64,000 bases of DNA from JAFCUW01 sp049898325. Its GTDB lineage: Bacteria; Pseudomonadota; Gammaproteobacteria; Burkholderiales; Burkholderiaceae_D. Each line of letters opens with the position of its first letter. The stretch's first letter is position 1. The notes beneath the pieces were generated by a model. The model was not told the origin of the DNA. It saw only the letters and a program-made list of their open reading frames with translations, and ran no database searches. Below, piece by piece: positions 15,581 through 24,142 of this stretch. The stretch covers positions 1-64,000 of the forward strand of contig NZ_JAFCXL010000007.1 of the NCBI RefSeq assembly GCF_049898325.1, given 5' to 3'. A program made the translations under genes and the position numbers.

Positions 15581-16513
15581 TCAGGGCGCGCCGGCGCCGG
15601 CGGCCACCGTGCGCACGGGAATGGGCGCGTTGCACAGGTCGATATGGCCGGCCGCCACCTTGGTCCACGGCCCGCCCCGGTTGCGCTGCGCTTCCACCGC
15701 TTTCTGGTAAGTGGCGCTGTCGGTGCGCATCACTTCGAGCGCGCTGCGGGCGGCCGCCGGCACGTCGGCGGCCAGGGTCAGCGCGGCGATCGGCACGTGT
15801 TGCCCCGGCTGGTCGAAAAAGCCCATCGGTCCCGGCCCCCGCGGCACCGTCGACAGCAGCGCCATGCCGGCCACCACCCGGCCCACCACGGTGATGTTGC
15901 GGTCGAGGTGGCGCGGACCGTGCCCGATCACCACGTACAGGGCGCTGCCGTTGCCGCTGTCGGCGCCGCTGTCGCGGCCCACACCCACCATGCCGTAGCA
16001 GTGGGCCAGCCAGGCCTGCTTCGAGGCCGGGTCGCGCGCCGACGGCATGCCGGCCGAATGGCCCACCTGCGCCGCGTAGACGTCGCGCTCGCGCAGGCGG
16101 GTGAAATGGCGGTCCTTGCGCAGGGGAATGGTAAATTCGCCGGGCAGGGTGGCGCTCGCCGTGCCCAGCGACTTCGGCTGCGCCTCATTCGGGTCGCCCC
16201 ACTGCACCACCCAGTTGTCCTGCGAGCGCAGCACCGCCAGGCCGTCGAAATACCGCTCGCGCACCAGCGTGCGGATATTGGCCACGTGGCGCGGCGCGAA
16301 CACGGGCGCCAGTTCGATCACCACGCGCCCGCCCGGCAGCTCCATGTAGAGCGTGTTGGCCGGGTCGAGCGGGCGCCAGGCGCTGGCGGGCGAGGCGGCG
16401 ATGACCTCGGCCAGCGTGGCCCTGGCGGGCAGTTCGGCGGCGTGGCCGGCGCCGGCCAGGGCCAGCATGCAGGCGCCCACGGCGCGCAGGGTGTACAGGC
16501 GAACAGGAAGCAT
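15581..16513 (-). CDS. Exported cyclophilin-type peptidylprolyl isomerase
   Basis: The 310-aa product starts with a signal peptide (LYTLRAVGACMLALAGAGHAAEL). It then shows the cyclophilin frame: ELPGGRVVIELAPVFAPRHVANI, ERYFDGLAVLRSQDNWVVQWGD, CYGMVGVGRDSGADSGNGSALYVVIG and NITVVGRVVAGMALLS. It is larger than simple cyclophilins through inserts around residues 120-175. ATG at 16513 follows GGAG on the minus strand. It probably assists folding of periplasmic proteins. It lies 66 bases beyond the mutL start and is read in the same direction. Confidence 0.85.
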   Translation of the reverse strand: MLPVRLYTLRAVGACMLALAGAGHAAELPARATLAEVIAASPASAWRPLDPANTLYMELPGGRVVIELAPVFAPRHVANIRTLVRERYFDGLAVLRSQDNWVVQWGDPNEAQPKSLGTASATLPGEFTIPLRKDRHFTRLRERDVYAAQVGHSAGMPSARDPASKQAWLAHCYGMVGVGRDSGADSGNGSALYVVIGHGPRHLDRNITVVGRVVAGMALLSTVPRGPGPMGFFDQPGQHVPIAALTLAADVPAAARSALEVMRTDSATYQKAVEAQRNRGGPWTKVAAGHIDLCNAPIPVRTVAAGAGAP

Positions 16514-16718
16514 GCAAATCTCCGGTGTAAGGGACAGAACGAACCGACGTGGACAGATTGTAATGGGAATGCTGCCGTGGGCCGGCCTTCTATGCGCTAA
16601 AACAAGGTTCTCCTGGAAAACCGGATGTCGCGAAAATAATCCCGGCAAACGGGCCCCCGCTGGTCAATACGGCGCTGGTGGGGATGGTATGATGCGCGGC
16701 TACCTTTTTAGGATGACT

Positions 16719-17366
16719 ATGGATCTGATGCAATTTTTCGACATGATTCTGCATGTCGATAAAACCCTGGGCATGTTGCTCGCCCAATATGGTGTGTACG
16801 TCTACGCGGTGCTGTTTGCCATCATCTTTTGCGAGACGGGCCTGGTCGTGCTGTTCTTTTTTCCGGGCGACACCTTGCTGTTCATCGCCGGCGCCTTCTG
16901 CGCCACCGGCCAGATGAACTACCCGCTGCTGATGGCGCTCCTGGTCACCGCCGCCGTCACCGGCAACACCCTCAATTACCATATCGGCGAGGCGATCGGC
17001 CAGCGCGTGTTCACCCACGACTACCGCTGGCTCAACAAGGATGCCCTGCGCCGCACCCACGAATTTTTTGAAAAGCACGGCGGCAAGACCATCATCCTGG
17101 CGCGCTTCGTGCCCGTGGTGCGTACCTTCGCGCCCTTCGTGGCCGGTGTGTCCGACATGACGCACACCCGCTTTCAGCTCTACAACATCACCGGCGCCGT
17201 GCTGTGGGTGGTCTCGCTCGTCACCGCCGGCTACTTCTTCGGCAATATCCCGATGGTGCGCGACCACCTCACCACCATCGTGCTGATCGGCGTGGCGGTG
17301 GCGGTCGTGCCCGTCGTGCTGGGGGGCTTGTGGAAGTTCAGCCGCAAATTGATGCGCCGCGGCTAA
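16719..17366 (+). CDS. DedA family membrane protein
   Basis: This 215-aa inner-membrane protein has the DedA/SNARE-associated layout: FFFPGDTLLFIAGAFCATG after the first helix, then NTLNYHIGEAIGQRVF, FFEKHGGKTIILARFVPVVRTFAPFVAGVSDM and several C-terminal helices. The acidic and FxPxxR motifs linked to lipid scrambling and proton-dependent function are present. AGGA lies five bases before ATG 16719; upstream in-frame ATGs lack that spacing. It likely recycles undecaprenyl-phosphate or phospholipids, as known for the family. Confidence 0.92.
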   Translation: MDLMQFFDMILHVDKTLGMLLAQYGVYVYAVLFAIIFCETGLVVLFFFPGDTLLFIAGAFCATGQMNYPLLMALLVTAAVTGNTLNYHIGEAIGQRVFTHDYRWLNKDALRRTHEFFEKHGGKTIILARFVPVVRTFAPFVAGVSDMTHTRFQLYNITGAVLWVVSLVTAGYFFGNIPMVRDHLTTIVLIGVAVAVVPVVLGGLWKFSRKLMRRG

Positions 17367-17385
17367 TCCCCCGTCCATGCAATAA

Positions 17386-17436
17386 ATCGGCGCGAATGTT
17401 GCCGTCAGGCTCAAGTTTTGGGCCAGTCGCGCCGAT
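17386..17436. repeat. Inverted repeats between the DedA and carbonic anhydrase genes
   Basis: ATCGGCGCGA (17386-17395) pairs with TCGCGCCGAT (17427-17436) across 31 bases. Directly after it, CCACAGAGT and ACTCTCTGG form a second near-perfect pair ending just before the next start codon. No U-tract follows, so a simple terminator is unlikely; a structured 5' leader of the anhydrase mRNA or an operator is possible. Confidence 0.4.
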
Positions 17437-17468
17437 ATCCACAGAGTAACGTGACTCTCTGGATCCCC

Positions 17469-18599
17469 ATGCGCACCCTGATTTCCCTGTTTGTTTGTTG
17501 TATGGCTGCCGGCGCCGCGCAAGCGAACGATCCCCCGGCGGCCGCCCATGGCGCTCCCGCCAAGGCCGAAGCGCCCAAGGGCGAACTGGCCAAGGCGGCC
17601 GAAGCGGCCAAGGCGGGCGCGGCCAAGCCGGACGCCAAGGCCGACGCCAAGGCCGACTCGGGCAAGGCCGGCCCGGTGGTGGTCAAGCAGACCGCCGCCG
17701 CCCAGCTGGCCGCCCAGCGCGCCAAGGAAGGCGAGTCGGAAGCGGAACTGTCGGCCAAGATCGAAGTGCGCCTGGCCGCCATGCGCGCCAACCAGGCCAG
17801 CCGCGCCGCCGCCGCCGCCAAAGCCAGGAAGACGGCCGAACTGCAGCGCCAGCGCGAGCAGGCCAATGCCGTGGCGATGGCCAGCGTGGCCGCGGCGACG
17901 CCGGCCGCGCCGGTTTTCGCCCACAGCAACACCTGGTCCTACGACGGCGAGACCGGTCCGGCCAACTGGGGCAAGATCAATCCAGGCTGGACCAAGTGCG
18001 GCGCCGGCAACCGCCAGTCGCCGATCGACCTGCGCGACGGCATGAAGGTGGACCTCGAGCAGATCGCCTTCGACTACCGCTCCTCCGGTTTCAACGTGAT
18101 CGACAACGGCCACACGATCCAGGTGGGGGTGGGCCTGGGCAATTACATCACGGTGCAGAACCGCACCTATGAACTGCAGCAGTTCCATTTTCACCGCCCG
18201 TCCGAAGAAAAGATCAACGGCCGCGGCACGGAAATGGTGGTGCACCTGGTGCACAAGGATGGCGAAGGCAACATCGCCGTGGTCGCCGTGCTGCTCGAGC
18301 GGGGCGCGGCCAATGGCATGATCCAGACCGTCTGGAACAACCTGCCGCTGGAAAAAAACCAGGCCGTCACGCCCGTGGTGGCGCTCGACGTCAACGACAT
18401 CCTGCCGAAAAAACGCGACTACTTTACGTTCATGGGCTCGCTCACCCAGCCGCCTTGCACGGAAGGGGTCTTGTGGCTGGTGATGAAGCAGCCGATGCCG
18501 GCCTCGCCGGCGCAGATGGCGCTGTTTAGCCGCCTGTACCCCTTGAATGCACGGCCGGTCCAGCCCGGTGGCGGGCGCGTGGTGAAGGAATCGAACTGA
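17469..18599 (+). CDS. Periplasmic alpha-carbonic anhydrase with Ala/Lys-rich N-terminal extension
   Basis: The enzyme interconverts CO2 and bicarbonate. After a signal peptide (RTLISLFVCCMAAGAAQA) comes about 120 residues rich in Ala, Lys, Glu and Gln, likely helical or coiled and not part of the usual fold. The alpha-class domain (from about residue 155) then has WSYDGETGPANWGKI, RQSPIDL, zinc ligands in QQFHFHRPSE and VVHLVHKD, and FTFMGSLTQPPCTEGVLW. At 376 aa it is some 130 residues longer than typical bacterial alpha-CAs. The start is taken at the Met before the signal peptide; no clear ribosome site is visible. Confidence 0.93.
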   Translation: MRTLISLFVCCMAAGAAQANDPPAAAHGAPAKAEAPKGELAKAAEAAKAGAAKPDAKADAKADSGKAGPVVVKQTAAAQLAAQRAKEGESEAELSAKIEVRLAAMRANQASRAAAAAKARKTAELQRQREQANAVAMASVAAATPAAPVFAHSNTWSYDGETGPANWGKINPGWTKCGAGNRQSPIDLRDGMKVDLEQIAFDYRSSGFNVIDNGHTIQVGVGLGNYITVQNRTYELQQFHFHRPSEEKINGRGTEMVVHLVHKDGEGNIAVVAVLLERGAANGMIQTVWNNLPLEKNQAVTPVVALDVNDILPKKRDYFTFMGSLTQPPCTEGVLWLVMKQPMPASPAQMALFSRLYPLNARPVQPGGGRVVKESN

Positions 18600-18611
18600 A
18601 TTAAGCGTCGC

Positions 18612-19421
18612 TCAGACGGCGCTGACCGCCAGCCGGTTGTGCCCGCGCCAGCGGGCGCCGGCGGCCAGCGTGAACGGGGCGATCAGGGCCGGTTCGACGC
18701 ACACGAAGTGGCGGTAGTCGTCGGCAGCCAGGTCGGCCATGGCGGCGCTGGCCGCCTGGCCCGGGTTCCACACCACCGCGTCGACAAAGCCGCTTTGCGC
18801 CGAGTGCAGCACGCGCGCGCCGTCGGCCACGGTGACGTCGCCCACTGCGCCGTAGATGGCGTCGAGCGCGTCGCCAATGCGCAGCGTGTCCGCGCGCACG
18901 CCGTCGATGCGCACCGCGTCGACCTCGGCCACCTTCAGGTAACTGTGCAGCGCCGCCGAGAAATCGAAGGGCGCCGCGCCCGTATTGTCCACCTCCAGCG
19001 TCAGCGCCAGGTGCGCGCCGCGCAGCGCCACTCGCAGCTGCAGGCAGAAGGCGTGCGGCCATGCGGCGGCGGGCGCGGGGGCCAGGTCGGCGGTGGCCAG
19101 CGCGAAGACGGCGAAGCTGCCGTCGTCGTCTTCTCCGCTGTCGACCAGGCGCCAGGTGCTGGTGCGGGCAAAGCCATGGCGCATGATCGGCCCCCGTTCA
19201 TTAAACTGGGGGAAAATCACCGGCACCCCGCCGCGGATGGCGCGGCTGCCGTCGAGCGCCGAGCGCGCCGAACAAAACAGCTGCTCGGCGCCGTCGGCCG
19301 TGATCCACGACACCAGCTGGGCGCCGAACAGGGTGACGGTGGCGCGGGCGCCGTCGGCGCTGGCGATGTGCACCGCCGGCAGCTGGCCGAACTGGCCGAG
19401 GGTGATCGCGTTGGTGTGCAT
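18612..19421 (-). CDS. D-hexose-6-phosphate mutarotase (YeaD-like)
   Basis: This 269-aa protein of the aldose-1-epimerase fold interconverts alpha- and beta-hexose-6-phosphates. Signatures are VTLFGAQLVSWITADGAEQLF, AIRGGVPVIFPQFNERGPIMRHGFAR (with the catalytic-type His), LTLEVDNTGAAPFDFSAALHSYL, FVDAVVWNPG and HFVCVEPALIAPFTL with the late Glu. Its start lies 2 bases past the amiC stop, so it is read as the last gene of the tsaE-amiC operon. It converges with the carbonic anhydrase gene. Confidence 0.9.
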   Translation of the reverse strand: MHTNAITLGQFGQLPAVHIASADGARATVTLFGAQLVSWITADGAEQLFCSARSALDGSRAIRGGVPVIFPQFNERGPIMRHGFARTSTWRLVDSGEDDDGSFAVFALATADLAPAPAAAWPHAFCLQLRVALRGAHLALTLEVDNTGAAPFDFSAALHSYLKVAEVDAVRIDGVRADTLRIGDALDAIYGAVGDVTVADGARVLHSAQSGFVDAVVWNPGQAASAAMADLAADDYRHFVCVEPALIAPFTLAAGARWRGHNRLAVSAV

Positions 19422-19423
19422 GG

Positions 19424-20821
19424 TTATGTCAGGCGGCCCTTGGCCAGTGGCGGATTGTTGGCGAAATAGCGGCGGATGCCGCGCGCGATCGCCGTGGCGA
19501 TCTGGTCCTGGTAGCCGTTGTCTTTCAGGCGCGCTTCTTCCTCGGGGTTGGAAATGAAGGCCGTCTCGATCAGGATCGACGGGATGTCGGGCGCCTTGAG
19601 CACGGCGAAACCGGCCTGCTCGACGGCGCCCCGGTGCAGCTTGGCGATGCCGCCAATCTCGCCCAGCACCGCCTTGCCCAGCTTGAGACTGTCGTTGATC
19701 TGCGCCGTCGTCGACAGGTCCAGCAGCACGCTGGCGAGCTGGCGGTCCTGGGTGCCGATATTGACCCCGCCGATGGCGTCGGCCAGGTTTTCCTTGTTGG
19801 CCAGCCAGCGCGCCGCCGTCGACGAGGCGCCCTTCTCGGACAGCACGAACACGGACGAGCCGCGCGCCGATGGCTCGACGAAGGCGTCGGCGTGGATCGA
19901 CACGAACAGGTCGGCCTGCACCTTTCTCGCCTTCTCCACGCGCTGGTTGAGGGGCACGAAAAAATCGGCGTCGCGCGTGAGCATCACGCGCATATTGGGC
20001 AGCTCTTCGAGCTTGAACTTGAGGCGCTTGGCAATGGCCAGCACGATGTCTTTTTCGCGCGTGCCGGTGGCGCCCGTGGCGCCCGGGTCTTCGCCGCCGT
20101 GGCCCGGGTCGAGGGCGATGGTGATCATGCGCGCCACTTTTTGCTCGGGCCGCGCGGACGGCTTGGGCAGCACCGGCGCGGGCGGCCTGGCCACCGCCAT
20201 TGCCGGCATTTCCGACGCCTGCCTGGCCACCGGATCGGGCAGGGGCGGGCGCACCGCGGTTTCGCCGACGGGGGCGTCCGGGTCGCGCGACCAGTCGCCC
20301 TTTTCGATCATGGCGGCGATCGGGTCGGCCGGCTTGATGGGATACAGGTCGAAAATGAGCCGGTGCTGGTAGGCGCCGACGGGGGCCAGCGTAAACACCT
20401 GCGGGCGGATTTCCTCTTTCAGGTCGAACACCAGCCGCACCACGTTGGGCCGGTTCTGGCCCACCCGCACCTGGCGGATGAACGGGTCGTTCGACTGCAC
20501 CTTGGCCACCAGCGTTTTCAAGGTGGGACTCAGTTCGAGGCCCTCGATGTCGACCACCAGCCGGTGCGGATCGGGCACCACGAAGTGCGTCACTTTCAGG
20601 TCGGTGTCGTTTTCCAGCGTGACGCGGGTGTAGTCGGCGGCCGGCCACACGCGCACGGCCAGGATCTGCGCGGCCATGGCCGGCAGCGGCGCCAGCACCG
20701 ACAGCAGCAGCGTGCCGCCCGCCTTGAGCAGGGTGCGGCGATGGCGCTGGCGGTGGTGGGGCGGGTCGGCCGGCGCGTCCGTGGTCACGGGGCCGGTGCG
20801 AAGGAGAGGCGGTCGAGGCAT
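19424..20821 (-). CDS. amiC: N-acetylmuramoyl-L-alanine amidase AmiC
   Basis: This 465-aa periplasmic enzyme splits peptidoglycan between daughter cells. A twin-arginine-like leader (HRRTLLKAGGTLLLSVLAPL) ends in AMA. An AMIN domain (about 50-155, AVRVWPAADYTRVTLENDTD) precedes a Pro-rich linker and the Amidase_3 domain. Zinc residues are in IALDPGHGGEDPGATG and FVSIHADAF, with the catalytic Glu in ILIETAFISNPEEE. It overlaps the end of tsaE by 37 bases; a later start cannot be excluded. tsaE-amiC is a conserved pair. Confidence 0.95.
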   Translation of the reverse strand: MPRPPLLRTGPVTTDAPADPPHHRQRHRRTLLKAGGTLLLSVLAPLPAMAAQILAVRVWPAADYTRVTLENDTDLKVTHFVVPDPHRLVVDIEGLELSPTLKTLVAKVQSNDPFIRQVRVGQNRPNVVRLVFDLKEEIRPQVFTLAPVGAYQHRLIFDLYPIKPADPIAAMIEKGDWSRDPDAPVGETAVRPPLPDPVARQASEMPAMAVARPPAPVLPKPSARPEQKVARMITIALDPGHGGEDPGATGATGTREKDIVLAIAKRLKFKLEELPNMRVMLTRDADFFVPLNQRVEKARKVQADLFVSIHADAFVEPSARGSSVFVLSEKGASSTAARWLANKENLADAIGGVNIGTQDRQLASVLLDLSTTAQINDSLKLGKAVLGEIGGIAKLHRGAVEQAGFAVLKAPDIPSILIETAFISNPEEEARLKDNGYQDQIATAIARGIRRYFANNPPLAKGRLT

Positions 20822-21270
20822 AGCGAACCCAGGTGGGACAACGCTTGCAATTCTACCTCACGGCCTTCGCCCTTCACGTGCAGAAATACGTCGAGGTCGG
20901 GCGGCGGCAGCACCGGTGCGCCTTTTTCGGGCCATTCGACGATGCAGATGTTGTCTTGATTAAACTCTTCGCGAAAGCCCGCATCGAGAAACTCTTCCGG
21001 GCTGCCCATGCGGTACAGGTCGAAGTGGATCGCCTGCACGGCGCGGCCGTCGATGGTCAGCTGGTACGGTTCGGACAGGGTGTAGGTGGGGCTTTTGACC
21101 TTGCCGACGTGGCCGGCCGCCTGCAGCAGGGCGCGGGTGAGGGCGGTCTTGCCGGCGCCGAGGTCGCCGTGCAGGTAGATGACCAGGCCGGGCGCCAGCA
21201 CGCAGGCCAGGGCCGCGCCCAGGGCGGTGGTGGCGTCGTCGTCGCGGAGGTAGGCTGTAAAGTGCTGCAT
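20785..21270 (-). CDS. tsaE: tRNA t6A-modification ATPase TsaE
   Basis: TsaE supports threonylcarbamoyl-A37 synthesis with TsaB, TsaC and TsaD. The 161-aa protein has the P-loop YLHGDLGAGKTALTRALL, the switch VKSPTYTLSEPYQL, HFDLYRMGSPEEFLDAG and ICIVEWPEKG. Length is normal. It heads the tsaE-amiC-mutarotase operon and is divergent from queG, 69 bases away. TsaD is encoded at 49195-50235, so two parts of the pathway are in the window. Confidence 0.95.
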   Translation of the reverse strand: MQHFTAYLRDDDATTALGAALACVLAPGLVIYLHGDLGAGKTALTRALLQAAGHVGKVKSPTYTLSEPYQLTIDGRAVQAIHFDLYRMGSPEEFLDAGFREEFNQDNICIVEWPEKGAPVLPPPDLDVFLHVKGEGREVELQALSHLGSLCLDRLSFAPAP

Positions 21271-21339
21271 CGCATAAAATGGTGGGTTGATGGTGGCGCG
21301 CCGCGCCCCTTTGCCAGTAATGCCCTACGATCCGTCCCC

Positions 21340-22482
21340 ATGCTCGCACCACCCGCGCCGCCACTTGAACTGCCGCAGCTCGCCCTCGCCATCAAGGCCT
21401 GGGGGCGGGAACTCGGCTTTGCCGATGTCGGGATCGCCGACATCGACCTGGCGCAGGCCGAAGCGGGCTTGCAGGCGTGGCTGGAACAGGGCCATCACGG
21501 CGAGATGGATTATATGGCAAGCCACGGCAGTAAACGCGCGCGCCCCGCCGAACTGCTCCCGGGCACCGTGCGGGTGATCAGCGCGCGCATGGATTATCTG
21601 CCCGTCGCCACCCCCGCCCACTGGCGTGCGCGCGAGGCGGCCCGCCTGGCCGACCCGTCCGCCGCGGTGGTGTCGCTGTATGCACGGGGGCGCGACTATC
21701 ACAAGGTCTTGCGCGCCCGCCTGCAGCAACTGGCCGCGCGCATCGAGGCTGCCATCGGTCCCTTCGGCTACCGCGTGTTTACCGACTCGGCGCCCGTGAT
21801 GGAGTTGCCGCTGGCGCAAAAAGCGGGGCTGGGCTGGCGCGGCAAGCACACCTTGCTGCTCAACCGGCAGGCCGGCTCGATGTTTTTTTTGGGCGAAATC
21901 CTGGTCGACCTGCCGCTGCCCGTCGACGCGCCCGTGGCCGCCCATTGCGGCCAGTGCCGCAGTTGCATCGACGTCTGCCCCACCCAGGCCATCCTCGGTC
22001 CCGGCCGGCTCGATGCGCGCCGCTGCATTTCGTACCTGACCATCGAACTCAAGGGCGCCATCCCCGAGCCCCTGCGCGCGCTGATCGGCAACCGCATCTA
22101 CGGCTGCGACGATTGCCAGACGGCCTGCCCGTGGAACAAGTTCGCCCAGCGCGCCGTGCTGGCCGATTTCGACGAACGCAACGACCTGGGCAGCGCCACC
22201 CTGGTCGACCTGTTTGGCTGGGACGAGGCGGTCTTCGAGCGGCGCATGGAGGGCAGCCCGATCCGCCGCATCGGCCACGAACGGTGGCTGCGCAATATTG
22301 CGGTGGCGCTGGGCAATGGCGCCGTCGAGGCGCGGGGCGATGCCGCCATGGTGGCCGCCCTGCAGGCACGCGCCGGCCACCCGTCGGCACTGGTGCGCGA
22401 GCACGTGGCCTGGGCGCTGGCACGCCATGGCATTACAGGCGCTTCAGGCGCAGCGCCGACCAGTCCGCATCGACCGAAATGA
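21340..22482 (+). CDS. queG: Epoxyqueuosine reductase QueG
   Basis: QueG performs the last step of queuosine formation in tRNA, reducing epoxyqueuosine with a cobalamin and two 4Fe-4S clusters. The 380-aa protein has an N-terminal cobalamin-binding region (GFADVGIADID, HHGEMDYM, YARGRDYHKVLR). Cluster ligands are in HCGQCRSCIDVCPTQAI and YGCDDCQTACPWNKFAQ, followed by a HEAT-like tail. Its divergent position next to tsaE-amiC recurs in betaproteobacteria. Its 3' end overlaps the convergent 124-aa gene by 50 bases. Confidence 0.95.
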   Translation: MLAPPAPPLELPQLALAIKAWGRELGFADVGIADIDLAQAEAGLQAWLEQGHHGEMDYMASHGSKRARPAELLPGTVRVISARMDYLPVATPAHWRAREAARLADPSAAVVSLYARGRDYHKVLRARLQQLAARIEAAIGPFGYRVFTDSAPVMELPLAQKAGLGWRGKHTLLLNRQAGSMFFLGEILVDLPLPVDAPVAAHCGQCRSCIDVCPTQAILGPGRLDARRCISYLTIELKGAIPEPLRALIGNRIYGCDDCQTACPWNKFAQRAVLADFDERNDLGSATLVDLFGWDEAVFERRMEGSPIRRIGHERWLRNIAVALGNGAVEARGDAAMVAALQARAGHPSALVREHVAWALARHGITGASGAAPTSPHRPK

Positions 22483-22807
22483 TCGCCACCGCCGTGATGC
22501 CATGCTGTTGCGCGGTGGCGTTGATGGTGTCGCGGTTGATGTCGGTGGCCTTGGGCGCGCTCTGTTTCATGTAGGCGATCCACAGCGAGCCTTTCTCGCC
22601 CAGACGCTGTGTCGCCTGCGGCAAGAATTCGTCGAGCTGCTTCTGGTTCACGGCGATGAGCACGACGACGTCGGCTGGCCCGTCGCCCTGGTCGATCAGT
22701 TCTTGCGGCAACTGCGCCACCATGCCCGGGTGGGCGGCGCCGCCCAGCACGGCGATCGACTTGGCGTTCTTCAGAAACATCTTGTCGGCAACGGTTTTTT
22801 CGCTCAT
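22433..22807 (-). CDS. Hypothetical protein, Rossmann-like, 124 aa
   Basis: The start MSEKTVADKM at 22807 is preferred, with GAGG eight bases upstream. The product shows alternating strands and helices (KSIAVLGGAAHPGMVAQL, ADVVVLIAVNQKQLDEFL, GSLWIAYMKQSAP, VAIISVDADWSALRLKRL) like a small alpha/beta domain. Conserved hypothetical proteins of this kind lack a known reaction. It runs convergent to queG with a 50-base overlap. Confidence 0.8.
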   Translation of the reverse strand: MSEKTVADKMFLKNAKSIAVLGGAAHPGMVAQLPQELIDQGDGPADVVVLIAVNQKQLDEFLPQATQRLGEKGSLWIAYMKQSAPKATDINRDTINATAQQHGITAVAIISVDADWSALRLKRL

Positions 22808-23044
22808 GGGAGATCCCTCGGCTCGGTCCATTTAATCGATCACATTTACAATCTGATTCTACAAGTTTCTGCCGACGAGCAGCGCCGCCACGCCCCGCTG
22901 ATGGCGCGCGGCAATACCAGCGGGATTGACTGGCGGTGCTTTCGCGGTATTGATGGCAGCGTACGGCGCTACCGTGACAGAATGGGCAATATTGACGACT
23001 TTTCAGGGTGAAGCCATGACCACTTGCTTGCGCGGCGCCAGCAC

Positions 23045-23503
23045 ATGAGACCAGGCCGCCTGTTCGCCGCGCTGGGCCTGGCCCTGGCCACCAGCCATGC
23101 CGGCGCCATCGACCTGGACGAATTCAAGCGGCTGGCGCGCCTGCAGGCGACGCAGGACGCGCAGCAGGAGGCGGCCGAGCAGGAAAAACTGCGGGCGGCG
23201 GCCGAACTGCCGGCCAACCGGCAGTCGCGGGCACGCCCGGCGACGGTGCTGAGCGGCACTGCCTCGCAGATGGAAAAACTGGCCAAGGGCATCGAAGAAG
23301 CCCACGCTGCCGCGCCCAACCGCTGGTACCAGGCAGCCAAGATCGAAGACATCACGCCGCCGGGCGACGATCAACGGAAAATTTACAAGGTCACCGGCCT
23401 GCTGACCAGTTTTTGCATCCGCTACCAGGACAAGAACCGGGGCGACCAGGGCAAGGCGAACCTGGGCGACCCCCTGATCGGCGCCTGCCCCCACATGTTT
23501 TAG
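23045..23503 (+). CDS. Exported hypothetical protein, 152 aa
   Basis: The start at 23045 gives a clean signal peptide (MRPGRLFAALGLALATSHAGA). The mature part begins with a Gln/Glu/Ala-rich helical stretch (residues 25-65) and ends in a compact region with two Cys (SFCIRYQDKNRG, GACPHMF) that could form a disulfide. No family is recognised. It converges on dctR, 11 bases away. Confidence 0.75.
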   Translation: MRPGRLFAALGLALATSHAGAIDLDEFKRLARLQATQDAQQEAAEQEKLRAAAELPANRQSRARPATVLSGTASQMEKLAKGIEEAHAAAPNRWYQAAKIEDITPPGDDQRKIYKVTGLLTSFCIRYQDKNRGDQGKANLGDPLIGACPHMF

Positions 23504-23514
23504 CGCAGGGGCGT

Positions 23515-24099
23515 CTACTTGAGCAGGCCGGCCAGCTCGACCGCCGTCTTGACCTGCATCTTGTCGAAAATATGCGCGCGGTGCACTTCCACCGTGCGCA
23601 TGCTGATGCCCAGTTCATCGGCCACCACCTTGTTGAGCTTGCCCGCCAGGATCAGGTCGAGCACTTCCCGTTCGCGCGCCGACAGCGAAGCCAGGCGCAA
23701 TTGCACGGCCGCGCCCGCACCCGCCTGGCGCGACTGGGCCAGCGCTTCTTCCACCCGGTCCATCAGCTGGTTGTCGTTGAAGGGCTTTTCGAAGAAATCG
23801 AAGGCGCCCCGTTTGAGGGTGTCGACCGCCATCGGCACGTCGCCATGGCCGGTGAGGAAAATGACGGGCATGCGGCGCGTGAGGTCGCGCGCGGCCAGTT
23901 GGTCGAACACGGCCACGCCGTTCAGCTCGGGCATGCGCACGTCGAGCAGCACGCAGTCGCCGTCGGCGTCGAAGCGCTCGGCGGCCTGTTCGAGGAACTG
24001 GTGGGCGCTGGCGTAACCGCGCGCCTGGATGCCGCGCGACTGGGCCAGCCAGGCGAGGGCGTCACGGATGACGTCCTCGTCGTCGACGATATGCAGCAT
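23515..24099 (-). CDS. dctR: DctR-like response regulator (FixJ/NarL type)
   Basis: This 194-aa regulator has a receiver domain with acidic HIVDDEDVIRDAL, phospho-Asp in CVLLDVRMPELNG (about residue 53), the Thr in VIFLTGHGD and Lys in FFEKPF. A LuxR-type helix-turn-helix (LSAREREVLDLILAGKLNKVVADELGISMRTVEVH) follows. Together with the adjacent kinase and TRAP genes it matches the DctS-DctR systems known to switch on dctPQM in other proteobacteria. The kinase gene is upstream by 43 bases. Confidence 0.9.
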   Translation of the reverse strand: MLHIVDDEDVIRDALAWLAQSRGIQARGYASAHQFLEQAAERFDADGDCVLLDVRMPELNGVAVFDQLAARDLTRRMPVIFLTGHGDVPMAVDTLKRGAFDFFEKPFNDNQLMDRVEEALAQSRQAGAGAAVQLRLASLSAREREVLDLILAGKLNKVVADELGISMRTVEVHRAHIFDKMQVKTAVELAGLLK

Positions 24100-24142
24100 G
24101 GCTTGTTGTCTCCGTACCTAATAGTTATGCAGCAATTTTAGC

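Noticed and set aside
14066..16600. 844-residue plus-strand open frame
   Set aside because: It lies opposite mutL and the cyclophilin gene; composition is His/Arg/Gly-rich, typical of an antisense frame in GC-rich DNA.
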